A DNA stretch of 13,723 bases. Source: JAICLL01 sp035252155. Lineage in GTDB: Bacteria > Planctomycetota > Planctomycetia > Pirellulales > JAICIG01. The stretch is taken from NCBI GenBank assembly GCA_035252155.1, contig DATFDL010000533.1, positions 1 through 13,723 of the forward strand, in the 5' to 3' direction. The translations under genes were made by a program, and so were the position numbers. Of the stretch, positions 6,904 through 13,723 are shown in pieces. Position 1 is the first letter of the stretch. Each line of letters starts with the position of its first letter. The notes below the pieces were generated by a model. It did not search any database and had not been told where the DNA came from. It worked only from the letters and a program-made list of their open reading frames with translations.

Positions 6904-9900
6904 ATGAGCGGCCGAATCGTCCGGACTGCGGTGCGGGGAATATCCCATCGTACCTTGCATCGTCAACGAGGCATTGTTGCAGTCTTCGTCGTTCTCTATT
7001 GTGTTGCGGGATTAGGCCGCGCGCAAGAGGCGCCACCTTCGTTCTCGACCGAGAGCCACCGGCGGCTCAAGGAACGTGACCGATGGGCTCAGGAAACGAC
7101 CAAGCTGCGTCAACAGCAGAAGCTGCCCGAGGCGATCGAAGCGTGCCAGAAGATGTTGCAGATCGAGCGGGAGGTGCTCGGAGACAACGACATTGACGTG
7201 ATCGGATCGCTCATTCAATTAGCGGAAATGCACGAGGCATGCGATGATTTCGCCGCGGCCAAAAGCGAACGTGAAGAAATTCTTGCAACCACCACGCAGC
7301 TCGAAGGCGCGGGCCACTGGAAGGTCATTGACGCCCGACTGGCCCTTGAAGACGTAGAGCGGTGGGCCGCGCTCAATTCGGACCAGCGGCACCGTCTGAG
7401 AGAAGCCGACAAATGGATGGGCGAAGTTGAGGCGCGATCTGGCGAGGCCAGATATGCCGAGGCCCTGGCGCGGGCCGAACAGGCACTCCGCGCGCGAAGT
7501 GCGATTCTCGGCGACGTTCATCGACTGACGGCGCACGCTTTAGGATGGGTCGCGTATTTACGGAACGAGCTGGGGAACATGCCCGCCGCCGAGGCGGCCT
7601 ACCTGGAGTCGTTGGAAATCAACAAACAAGTGCTCTCGGAGGCGCATCCGTTTTATCTGACCGGCATGGGGAATGTCGGCCTGTTCTACAAACTCGCAGG
7701 CAATGGTCCGCGCGCTAAAGAGTTTTATCGGAGGGCCTTGGACCTTCAAATAAAAATCCATGGCCCAGATCATTGGCAAGCGATTGACGCGCGGCTGGCT
7801 CTGGAAGACGTCGACCGATGGCTTAACCTTTCGCCAGACGAGCGAGTGCAGTTGAAAGACGCCACCGCGCAAATTAACAAGGCGGCGAAGCAAGCGAGAG
7901 AAAGTAAATACGCAGAAGCGATCGCTCTGGTGGAAGGGGCGCTCGCCACGCGCCGGCCAATCTTGGGCGACAGCGACCGCGACACAGCCCAGGCGTGGGG
8001 TTGGCTCGGTTATCTACGAAACGAGGCGGGCGACACCGCCGGAGCGAAGGCGGCAGATGCGGAAGCGTTGGCAATCAATAAAAGAGTGTTGGGCGACGGC
8101 CATCCAATTTATCTCACGTGCCTAAGCAATCTCGCCATGGTCTGCAAGGCAGATGGCGATTATGCGCGCGCCGAGTCCCTCCTGCGAGAAGCGCTCGCCA
8201 CCACCAATAAGATTCTGGGCGAGGGTAGTGTTGAATACGCGACCCGCTTAGATAACCTCGGGCAGGTCCGCCAAGCCCGCGGCGACTATCGGGAGGCAGC
8301 GCAACTCATGAACAGCGCTCTCGAAACGCGGCGCAGATTATTAGGGGCTTCTCATCAGGATTACGCGAAAACCTTAAATAATCTTGCCGCGATCTGCGAC
8401 GACCAAGGCGATTATCGCCAAGCTGAAACGCTCTATCGCGAAGCACTTGAGGTCGACAGACAGGCATTGGGGGAAAATCATCCGTCCTTTGCGACGGCGC
8501 AGATGAATTTGGCCGTATGCCTTAAAGATCAGGAGCAATATGCCGAGGCGGAGCCTTTGATGCGCGCCGCATTGGAAACGTACAAGGCTGCGTTGGGCGA
8601 ATCGCATCCCCTTTATGCTACTTGCCTCGATAATCTCGGGGCGCTTTATAAAGACCAGGACGATTTTGCGCGAGCGGAGCCTCTCTTGCGCAAGGCGGCG
8701 GGGATAAAGCGCCTGGCTTTGGGAGCGGCGCACCCCGATTATGCCGCGGCATTGAGCAATCTTGCGTCGCTTTTCCGGCGACGAGGCGAGACCGCCCAGG
8801 CCGAGACACTTTATCGTCAAGTGCTGGAGATCCGCCGGAAGGCCCTCGGCGAAATGCATCCCGTGTACGCTGTGGGATTGAGTAATCTGGCCTTGGTTTA
8901 TACAGAGCGCGGCGATGACGCGCGCGCCGAGCCACTCATGCGACAGGCACTGGACATCAAGCGGAAAGCCTTTGGCGAGATGCATCCGCATTTCGCCACG
9001 AGCCTAAACAAACTGGCCGCACTTTACAGCAGACAAGGAGACTACGCACGAGCCGAGCCCCTTTACCGTCAAGCGTTGGAAATCCGCAAGAGCATCTTGG
9101 GCGAATCGCACCCCGAATATGCAATTAGCTTGGATCATTTAGCCTCGCTTTATCAGGCCCAGGGCGATTACGCGCGGGCTGAGCCGTATTACCTTCAATT
9201 AGTTGACCTGAGCAGGAGGCGCTTTGGGTCTTCGCACCCCGACTATGCTTTAAGGGTGGATGGTCTGGCGCGACTGTATCGAGCAGCCGGAAATGACGCC
9301 CTGGCCGAACTGCACGCGAAAGAATTCTTGCGGATCGTTTTCGATGCGATGGAGTCGCTCACCGAAATTCGCTCGGAGCAGGAACAACTGATAGTGGTGG
9401 AAACGATTAGCCGTTACTTGGGCAATTACTTGTCCATCGCGGCGGCCAGCGGAAGTTCCGCTGCCAGAAGCTACGCGGAGGTACTGGCCTGGAAGAACTT
9501 TGGCTTCTCGCAACAACGGACTTCGCGCCTAGCGCGGCGACCGGATAACGAGCCAGCCGTGCGAAATCTGTCGCAGGAACTCACCCAATCGGAGCATCAA
9601 CTAGCCGACTTGATTCGGAACGCGCGGGATAACAAAGATGCGTCGATTTATCGCGGTCGCTTTGAAGCCGCGAGCGAGCGCGTGAAACGATTGCGGCGGG
9701 AAATGGCAGCGGCGAGTACGCGCTTCTCGCGGAGGTTCGCCCCACGATGGCGCACGCCTGACGATGTGCGCCGCGCCTTGCCGCCGGGGGTCGTTCTCGT
9801 TGATTTCATCGAATATTGGCACGTCGAGCCGCCGAAGGCACCTAAGGAATCGGGGGCCGAGGAGCGACGCCTTGCCGCCTTTGTTGTGCGATGCGACACG

Positions 9901-11130
9901 CCCATTGTGCGCGTGGAGTTAGGTCCGGTAGCGCCGATCGCCGAAGCGGTCAAGCAATGGCGATTGCGATTTACTGCAGCGACCAGAAATGAGCGAATCG
10001 AACAAGCAAAAGCAATCATGGACGAGCTCATTGCGAATCCGTTCAACCGCTTTGGCAAGATGCTGGTTGCGACTTCCGAGACCGAAGCGCCCGATGCCGC
10101 AATCAAACGGCGCGTCTGGACGCCCATAGCGAACCACCTGGCCGACGCCACCACCGTCCTCATTTCGCCCGATGGACCCTTATCCTGCCTTCCGTGGGGC
10201 GCGCTTCCTGGCAAAACCGAAGGGACTTACTTGATCGAGGATGTGTCCTTATCCATAGTGCCCGAGCCTCAATTGTTGCCCGACATGCTGGCCGGTGATT
10301 CCGGCCGGCGGGAAATGGCCTCGCTGTTATTAGTGGGCCAGGTGGATTATGAAGCGGCGCCGGGGTTGGCTGACACCGCTTCGCGCCCAGCGGCGCGCGG
10401 CCGCGCACCGTGGCCGCCGCTGGACTCGACGCGAATCGAGATCGAGGACATCCGTCGGATGTTTGAGCATAGTTTTGTAGACGGCGAGTGCCACCGGCCG
10501 CTCTGGCAAAAGGACGCCACCGAGGCTGCCGTTCGTCAAGCAGCAGCGTTTACCCGCTATCTCCATCTGGCAACGCACGGCTTTTTCGCGGCCGACGAGG
10601 TTTCCGACGGTCATGCACCTGTGCCTGGATCAAACTTCGCGCAGGCCCCGACCAATGCATCGGCTGTGCCTTCCGGGTTGCTGTCCGGAGTTGTTTTAGC
10701 GGGGTGCAATCGGCCGGCGCATGACGGCGAGGACGACGGCATTTTAACGGCCCTGGAAATCGAAGATCTCGATCTTCGTGGCGTCGAGTTGGTTACGCTG
10801 TCGGCCTGCCAGACAGCCCCGGGAGCCCCACACCGTGGAGAAGGCGTACTGGCTTTGCAACGTGCATTTCAGGCGTCGGGAGCGCGGACCGCGGTAGTCA
10901 GTTTTTGGAAGACGCCCGATGAAACGACGCGCGCCTTGTTGTCGGACTTTTATGAGAAGGTTTGGACTAAAAAAATGGCGCCTTCGGCTGCTCTCAGAGA
11001 GGCCCAATTGCAAATGTTGCGCTCGGGAGCAGCTCGTTTAAGCAAGCTGGATGACCATTATCCGGCTCAAGCCGGCCGGCTGCCGCCTTACTATTGGGCA
11101 AACTTCGTGCTCTCCGGGGGCTGGCGATAG
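6904..11130 (+). CDS. Exported TPR-repeat protein with C-terminal CHAT (caspase-like) domain
   Basis: This 1408-residue protein starts with a signal peptide: basic residues up to Arg22, a hydrophobic core GIVAVFVVLYCVAGLG (23-38) and a likely cleavage near RAQ (39-41). Residues 55-815 are TPR helices, including two 152-residue duplicated units (137-440) and nine 42-residue units of the HPxYAxxLxNLAxLY type (400-777) plus a worn tenth. A helical linker (815-950) leads to a CHAT domain (about 1040-1408). Its marks are LISPDGPLSCLPWGAL, LHLATHGFF with His1225, LVTLSACQT with Cys1302, a VSFWKTPDETT block and PYYWANFVLSGG. His1225/Cys1302 form the caspase-type dyad, so it is probably an active cysteine peptidase sensing a partner through its TPRs. 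The ATG at 6904 is chosen because upstream codons precede the signal peptide. Its target and trigger are unknown, and no partner gene is obvious. Confidence 0.92.
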   Translation: MSGRIVRTAVRGISHRTLHRQRGIVAVFVVLYCVAGLGRAQEAPPSFSTESHRRLKERDRWAQETTKLRQQQKLPEAIEACQKMLQIEREVLGDNDIDVIGSLIQLAEMHEACDDFAAAKSEREEILATTTQLEGAGHWKVIDARLALEDVERWAALNSDQRHRLREADKWMGEVEARSGEARYAEALARAEQALRARSAILGDVHRLTAHALGWVAYLRNELGNMPAAEAAYLESLEINKQVLSEAHPFYLTGMGNVGLFYKLAGNGPRAKEFYRRALDLQIKIHGPDHWQAIDARLALEDVDRWLNLSPDERVQLKDATAQINKAAKQARESKYAEAIALVEGALATRRPILGDSDRDTAQAWGWLGYLRNEAGDTAGAKAADAEALAINKRVLGDGHPIYLTCLSNLAMVCKADGDYARAESLLREALATTNKILGEGSVEYATRLDNLGQVRQARGDYREAAQLMNSALETRRRLLGASHQDYAKTLNNLAAICDDQGDYRQAETLYREALEVDRQALGENHPSFATAQMNLAVCLKDQEQYAEAEPLMRAALETYKAALGESHPLYATCLDNLGALYKDQDDFARAEPLLRKAAGIKRLALGAAHPDYAAALSNLASLFRRRGETAQAETLYRQVLEIRRKALGEMHPVYAVGLSNLALVYTERGDDARAEPLMRQALDIKRKAFGEMHPHFATSLNKLAALYSRQGDYARAEPLYRQALEIRKSILGESHPEYAISLDHLASLYQAQGDYARAEPYYLQLVDLSRRRFGSSHPDYALRVDGLARLYRAAGNDALAELHAKEFLRIVFDAMESLTEIRSEQEQLIVVETISRYLGNYLSIAAASGSSAARSYAEVLAWKNFGFSQQRTSRLARRPDNEPAVRNLSQELTQSEHQLADLIRNARDNKDASIYRGRFEAASERVKRLRREMAAASTRFSRRFAPRWRTPDDVRRALPPGVVLVDFIEYWHVEPPKAPKESGAEERRLAAFVVRCDTPIVRVELGPVAPIAEAVKQWRLRFTAATRNERIEQAKAIMDELIANPFNRFGKMLVATSETEAPDAAIKRRVWTPIANHLADATTVLISPDGPLSCLPWGALPGKTEGTYLIEDVSLSIVPEPQLLPDMLAGDSGRREMASLLLVGQVDYEAAPGLADTASRPAARGRAPWPPLDSTRIEIEDIRRMFEHSFVDGECHRPLWQKDATEAAVRQAAAFTRYLHLATHGFFAADEVSDGHAPVPGSNFAQAPTNASAVPSGLLSGVVLAGCNRPAHDGEDDGILTALEIEDLDLRGVELVTLSACQTAPGAPHRGEGVLALQRAFQASGARTAVVSFWKTPDETTRALLSDFYEKVWTKKMAPSAALREAQLQMLRSGAARLSKLDDHYPAQAGRLPPYYWANFVLSGGWR
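7312..8223 (+). repeat. Two tandem 456-bp units (152 codons each) in the TPR-CHAT gene
   Basis: Unit one (7312-7767) and unit two (7768-8223) align without gaps at the protein level. Shared landmarks are HWxxIDARLALEDVxRW, a YAEA block, ILGD, YLRNE, EINK/AINK and HPxYLT. The DNA has diverged strongly, so the duplication is old and kept by selection on the protein. Confidence 0.8.
8101..9234 (+). repeat. Nine tandem 126-bp units encoding 42-residue TPRs
   Basis: Every unit is exactly 42 codons and begins at an HP-type position (residues 400, 442, 484, 526, 568, 610, 652, 694 and 736), with no insertion or deletion. The consensus is HPxYAxxLxNLAxLYxxxGD followed by YARAEPLYRQALEIRxxxLG. A degenerate tenth unit begins at 9235. 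The unit length is that of kinesin-light-chain-like TPRs. Confidence 0.88.
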
Positions 11131-11178
11131 TCCGACGCCGTTACCAGAGCAGGTGATTCTCAATGAGCCGGGCCCCAG

Positions 11179-11205
11179 AGCCGCGCCGGAACCAACCGCG
11201 CGGCT
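11179..11205. terminator. Hairpin between convergent TPR-CHAT and O-methyltransferase genes
   Basis: AGCCGCGC (11179-11186) pairs perfectly with GCGCGGCT (11198-11205) around an 11-nt loop. It lies 49 nt after the CHAT stop and 20 nt beyond the methyltransferase stop. The position suits a bidirectional terminator. No T-run follows, so termination is inferred. Confidence 0.45.
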
Positions 11206-11225
11206 GTCGGTCCGGGGAATGTCGT

Positions 11226-12245
11226 TTACCGCTCTGCCACCACGACCTGTTGCATGGTTGGTTCGAGGTCGAAGCATTCGCAACGGGCGAAACCGGCGGC
11301 TTTGAAGCCGGCTGCGTATTCGTCGAAGGTGTAGGCGTCGCCCGCGGGCGTCGTGGCCAGCATCATCAGGGCGAACGAGGCCGACGTGGGCGGAGCGACG
11401 CGGCTCTCGTCGGGCACGAACTCCAGCGCCACCGCGCGGCCGCCGGGTTTCAGCGCGGCGTGGATTTTGCGCATCAGCGATTCATTGGTGCTCACGTCGA
11501 AGTGGTGCAAAAAGTTCGTCAGCAGCACGATGTCGTAGTCCGTGCCGAAATCGACATCGAACGCGCTGCCCGGAAGTGTTTGATAGCGGTCGGCCACGCC
11601 TGCTCGCTGGGCGTTTTCTTTCGCCACGGTCAGCACATTCGCCCAATCGACCGCCACGATCGATGCCTGCGGATTGTGCCGCGCGAAGGCGATGCCGAAC
11701 AGGCCATGTCCCGCGGCGATGTCCAAGACTTTCAGCGGTATCGCCGATGGCGGCAAAATCCGCTGGGCGAGTAAGTCGGCCGGTGCCACCATCAGCCCGG
11801 CCATGCGACGGGCGAACTTGACCCAGGCGTCGTGCTCGGGCGCGAGCACGCTCTGGTCGTTCCGCGGCGCTCCTCCGTCCCGCACCGCCGAGGCCAACTC
11901 GGCGAACCGCCCCTGGTGCTCCGGCGAGCAAAGAAACTCGACCGCAGAGCCCAAATAAGCGGGCGATCGCTCGTCCAAAAACATGCTCGCATCGGCCGAA
12001 AGTCGGTAGCGGCTCTTGGTCTTTTCCAACAAGCCCTGCACGACCATGTAGTCGGCCAAAATGCGCACGCCGCGCTCGGCAGCGCCGCACGCTTTGGCCA
12101 GCGCCGCGGGCGTATCGTGCCCGGCCCCGACAGCCGTGAACAGCTTCAGCTCGATGGCCGCCTTCAGCGCCTCCGTCCGCTGAAAAGCGTTGAACGTTTC
12201 GAAAATCCGCTGCGGTGACGGGGCGTTTTGAGGTTGAGTTGGCAT
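11226..12245 (-). CDS. SAM-dependent O-methyltransferase (plant/BchU-like family 2)
   Basis: This 339-residue protein has the architecture of O-methyltransferase family 2 (PF00891). A winged-helix dimerisation domain spans roughly residues 12-90, with ALKAAIELKLFTAV, an AALAKACGA recognition-like helix and a LLEKTKSRYRLS wing. The SAM-binding domain starts with VLDIAAGHGLFGIAFA (173-188), and Asp200 (VAVDWA) should bind the ribose. LLTNFLHHFD (241-250) supplies a histidine where plant enzymes carry the catalytic base, and ALKPGGR (264-270) follows. The substrate is probably a small hydroxylated aromatic or lipid-like metabolite, but nothing here identifies it. It lies downstream of the MqsA-like gene on the same strand, about 185 nt away, and converges with the CHAT gene. 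Its leader is strongly self-complementary. Confidence 0.88.
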   Translation of the reverse strand: MPTQPQNAPSPQRIFETFNAFQRTEALKAAIELKLFTAVGAGHDTPAALAKACGAAERGVRILADYMVVQGLLEKTKSRYRLSADASMFLDERSPAYLGSAVEFLCSPEHQGRFAELASAVRDGGAPRNDQSVLAPEHDAWVKFARRMAGLMVAPADLLAQRILPPSAIPLKVLDIAAGHGLFGIAFARHNPQASIVAVDWANVLTVAKENAQRAGVADRYQTLPGSAFDVDFGTDYDIVLLTNFLHHFDVSTNESLMRKIHAALKPGGRAVALEFVPDESRVAPPTSASFALMMLATTPAGDAYTFDEYAAGFKAAGFARCECFDLEPTMQQVVVAER

Positions 12246-12246
12246 G

Positions 12247-12310
12247 ACGAGCGGCTATTGAAGTTCCAAAAGTCACATGAATCGGGTTGCGACGAACCCG
12301 ACACGCTCGT
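12247..12310 (-). promoter_or_regulatory. Nested inverted repeats in the O-methyltransferase leader
   Basis: The outer arms ACGAGCG (12247-12253) and CGCTCGT (12304-12310) enclose an inner perfect hairpin, TCGGGTT (12282-12288) with AACCCGA (12295-12301). The proximal outer arm begins one base before the ATG at 12245. The folded leader RNA would therefore press against the start codon. No ribosome binding site is visible. A structure controlling translation is possible but unproven. Confidence 0.35.
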
Positions 12311-12430
12311 TTTAATCAAATGACTGCCGGGCTGTCCACTTGCCCAACGGCCGTTCTTTATGGCAGCGAAGGTACGTTTTATGTCGGGTGCGGGCCGCTT
12401 TCGAAAAACAACCTTTAGGGCATCGGGAAT

Positions 12431-12937
12431 TTACGCCCGCGCTCCTGCCGCAGTGCCAAGTTGAGCGTCTTGCGAGTCTCCGCGCAGCGCCTTGCGGACT
12501 TGCGGGAAGGCAAAAAAAACCCGCAACAGATTGTCCATCGCCCTAGATTGAATTTGCGCACCGGTCAACCACCGAGAAAGGGTCGCTTCGGCAACCCCAA
12601 GTCGATCAGCGGCGTCTCGCTGCGTCATGCCGATCCGCTCTAGCGCAGATCGCATTTCGACCGGCGCCAGCAAGCGCAAATGCAAGCGCAAGGCGGCATT
12701 GAGTTGGTCGTCGACCTGCTCTGAGAAAACCTTTTCCCCGCAAGCCCCACAAATGGGAATCTCTAACTTGGGGACCGCAAATTTGTAGAGCCGTCCGTCG
12801 TGGCGAATCTCGGCCTCATAGGTAATTTGCGCCAATGCGACTTCCTTTTTGGCGCAACGAGGGCATCGTCGTGGGAACGGGCGACCCGCACCTACAGGGC
12901 ACTTCAACTCGGTTGATTGGTTAGCATTCATGGACAT
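12431..12937 (-). CDS. MqsA/YgiT-type zinc-finger and HTH antitoxin-like regulator
   Basis: This 168-residue protein has an N-terminal zinc-binding module with CPRC (Cys25, Cys28) and CGAC (Cys63, Cys66). Between them lie YEAEIRHDGRLYKFAVP and then the VFSEQVDDQLNAALR block typical of YgiT-type zinc fingers. An XRE-like helix-turn-helix follows at about 95-130 (IGMTQRDAADRLGVAEATLS). This is the build of MqsA antitoxins, which bind their own promoter and neutralise an MqsR RNase. It could act as a free-standing regulator, because no intact toxin gene precedes it. The start at 12937 overlaps a short frame that looks like the end of such a toxin; a second ATG lies two codons later. A run of eight T (12519-12512, minus strand) codes Val-Phe-Phe late in the gene. 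Confidence 0.78.
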   Translation of the reverse strand: MSMNANQSTELKCPVGAGRPFPRRCPRCAKKEVALAQITYEAEIRHDGRLYKFAVPKLEIPICGACGEKVFSEQVDDQLNAALRLHLRLLAPVEMRSALERIGMTQRDAADRLGVAEATLSRWLTGAQIQSRAMDNLLRVFFAFPQVRKALRGDSQDAQLGTAAGARA

Positions 12938-13049
12938 TCACTACAAGGATCCATGATTCGTCGGCAACGACGGGAAGGCGGCAATGCAAGCGGGTTTCGA
13001 TGTAGACGGCTTTGCCGCCTATGTCAAACATGTCGAGTCCACCGCGCAC
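12921..13049 (-). pseudogene. Small reading frame resembling the C-terminus of an MqsR-type toxin
   Basis: A GTG at 13049, preceded by AAAAGGA (13058-13052), opens a 42-codon frame ending at TAA 12923-12921, 17 nt inside the MqsA-like gene. It ends with GGKAVYIETRLH, a short insert, then WILVVNVHEC. This parallels the last strands of MqsR (GQVYLKIT, then VLIVSFKE). The frame also reads RTYPS a few codons upstream of the GTG, like the TTYSD part of MqsR. A full MqsR is about 98 residues, and the missing half would fall inside the sulfatase gene. A 5'-truncated remnant is therefore likelier than a working toxin, though a tiny leader peptide coupled to the antitoxin is possible. The similarity is judged by eye. 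Confidence 0.35.
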
Positions 13050-13080
13050 CGTCCTTTTGGAAGGATATGTCCGGTCACTT

Positions 13081-13723
13081 TCACTTGATATCCTGTCCCC
13101 AGTCGGTGTGATCCGGGCCGGGCCAGTCGTCGACGTAGGCTCGCCGCGCCCAGGCGTTCCAGGCGGCTTCGAGCTTGGCGGCAGTTTCAGGCTGCTCGTC
13201 GATCAGGTCGTGCTGCTCGGTGCGGTCGGCCTCCATGTCAAAAAGTTGCCACGGTTGCTTGTGGCGCATCACCAGTTTCCATTTGCCGTCACGCACCGCC
13301 TTGTTGCCTTCGTGCTCCCAGAAGATCGGCTCGGTCCGGGCCAGCGCCTTGCCCTCCAGCGCCGGCCGCAGGCTGACGCCCTGCATCGGCTCGATCTGCT
13401 GGCCGTCAAACTCGCGCGGATAATTCGCCCCGGCCAAATCAACAGCGGTCGCCATGATGTCGATTAGATGCGCAGGCTGTTTTTCCAGAACATTGCGCCG
13501 GCCTTTCAAAATGCCCGCCGGCCAGTGGGCGATGAGCGGCGAGCTGATGCCACCTTCGTGGGTGAAGTGCTTGTAGCGGCGGAAAGGCGTGTTGGCCAGC
13601 GTCGCCCAATTCATGCCCAAGAGCACGTAAGATTCCGGGCTGCCGATGGGGCCGTCGCCGCGCGTGACGCCCGGAGGGCCGCCCTCGGCGTTGCCACCGT
13701 TGTCGCTTAGGAAAAGAATGAGT
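13081..13723 (-). CDS. Type I sulfatase, C-terminal part (runs off the right edge)
   Basis: The minus strand is open from the window edge to TGA at 13083-13081, giving 213 residues that form the C-terminal part of a formylglycine-dependent sulfatase (PF00884). FLSDNGG (residues 4-10 of the fragment) holds the Asp-Asn pair that binds Ca2+. FRRYKHFTHEGG (47-58) holds the conserved active-site lysine (Lys51), followed by SPLIAHWP. The rest is the usual C-terminal subdomain (KWKLV, QLFDMEADRTEQHDL). The Cys-x-Pro-x-Arg activation motif lies outside the window, so activity cannot be judged. Such enzymes are abundant in Planctomycetes and usually exported to desulfate polysaccharides. An internal GTG at 13626 is not the start, because the frame continues through the DN motif. 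Confidence 0.93.
   Translation of the reverse strand, partial: LILFLSDNGGNAEGGPPGVTRGDGPIGSPESYVLLGMNWATLANTPFRRYKHFTHEGGISSPLIAHWPAGILKGRRNVLEKQPAHLIDIMATAVDLAGANYPREFDGQQIEPMQGVSLRPALEGKALARTEPIFWEHEGNKAVRDGKWKLVMRHKQPWQLFDMEADRTEQHDLIDEQPETAAKLEAAWNAWARRAYVDDWPGPDHTDWGQDIK

Noticed and set aside
8374..8991. 205-codon minus-strand frame opposite the TPR block
   Set aside because: Its length follows from the periodic 126-bp repeats on the other strand. It has no independent features.
8101..9234. Regular spacing considered as a CRISPR-like array
   Set aside because: The 126-bp period is coding, keeps frame and encodes TPR units. There are no conserved short repeats with unique spacers.
12340..12546. 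68-codon plus-strand frame near the antitoxin-like gene
   Set aside because: It overlaps the 3' end of the minus-strand gene and shows no motif or ribosome binding site.

Overview
The window looks like chromosomal DNA of a Planctomycetes bacterium, probably of the Pirellulales type. This is inferred from gene content, not from a marker gene. The pointers are a DUF1800/DUF1501 gene pair, a type I sulfatase, a very long exported TPR-CHAT protein, an MFS transporter start of planctomycete type, high-GC coding sequence, weak Shine-Dalgarno signals, and short hairpin palindromes in several gaps between genes. No rRNA, tRNA, insertion sequence or CRISPR array was seen.

Left part (1-2191). The 5' end of an MFS-like transporter gene runs off the left edge on the minus strand. 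It diverges from a class I SAM-dependent methyltransferase on the plus strand (231-1055). A convergent gap with two strong hairpins separates that gene from a minus-strand, probably two-gene unit: a flavin-dependent tryptophan halogenase (2219-3808) followed 27 nt downstream by an ornithine cyclodeaminase/mu-crystallin family protein (1235-2191). The halogenase keeps the catalytic Lys and Glu and the residues that grip free tryptophan in PrnA/RebH. The reductase-like partner has Asn where true ornithine cyclodeaminases have the catalytic Asp. Together they suggest modification of a (halo)tryptophan or an imine derived from it.

Centre (3967-11130). Divergent from the halogenase come DUF1800 (3967-5352) and DUF1501 (5457-6692, with a Tat signal). 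This pair is very common in Planctomycetes and is probably exported, but its function is unknown. A 1408-residue protein follows on the same strand (6904-11130). It has a signal peptide, a 2 x 152-residue duplication, nine uninterrupted 42-residue TPR units, and a C-terminal CHAT (caspase-like) domain with an intact His/Cys dyad.

Right part (11226-13723, all minus strand). An O-methyltransferase of the plant/BchU-like family has an unusual self-complementary leader. Upstream of it lies a solitary MqsA/YgiT-type zinc-finger plus HTH antitoxin-like protein. The short gap behind that gene contains an unannotated reading frame that overlaps its start by 17 nt and resembles the C-terminus of an MqsR-type toxin, so this may be a decayed toxin-antitoxin locus. 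The 3' part of a sulfatase gene runs off the right edge.

The most interesting items are the exported, protease-competent TPR-CHAT protein with its regular repeat block, the halogenase/imine-reductase pair, and the hidden MqsR-like remnant. No gene-free stretch exceeds 300 bases. The longest gaps are 6693-6903, 12246-12430 and 1056-1234, and each holds at least one hairpin.
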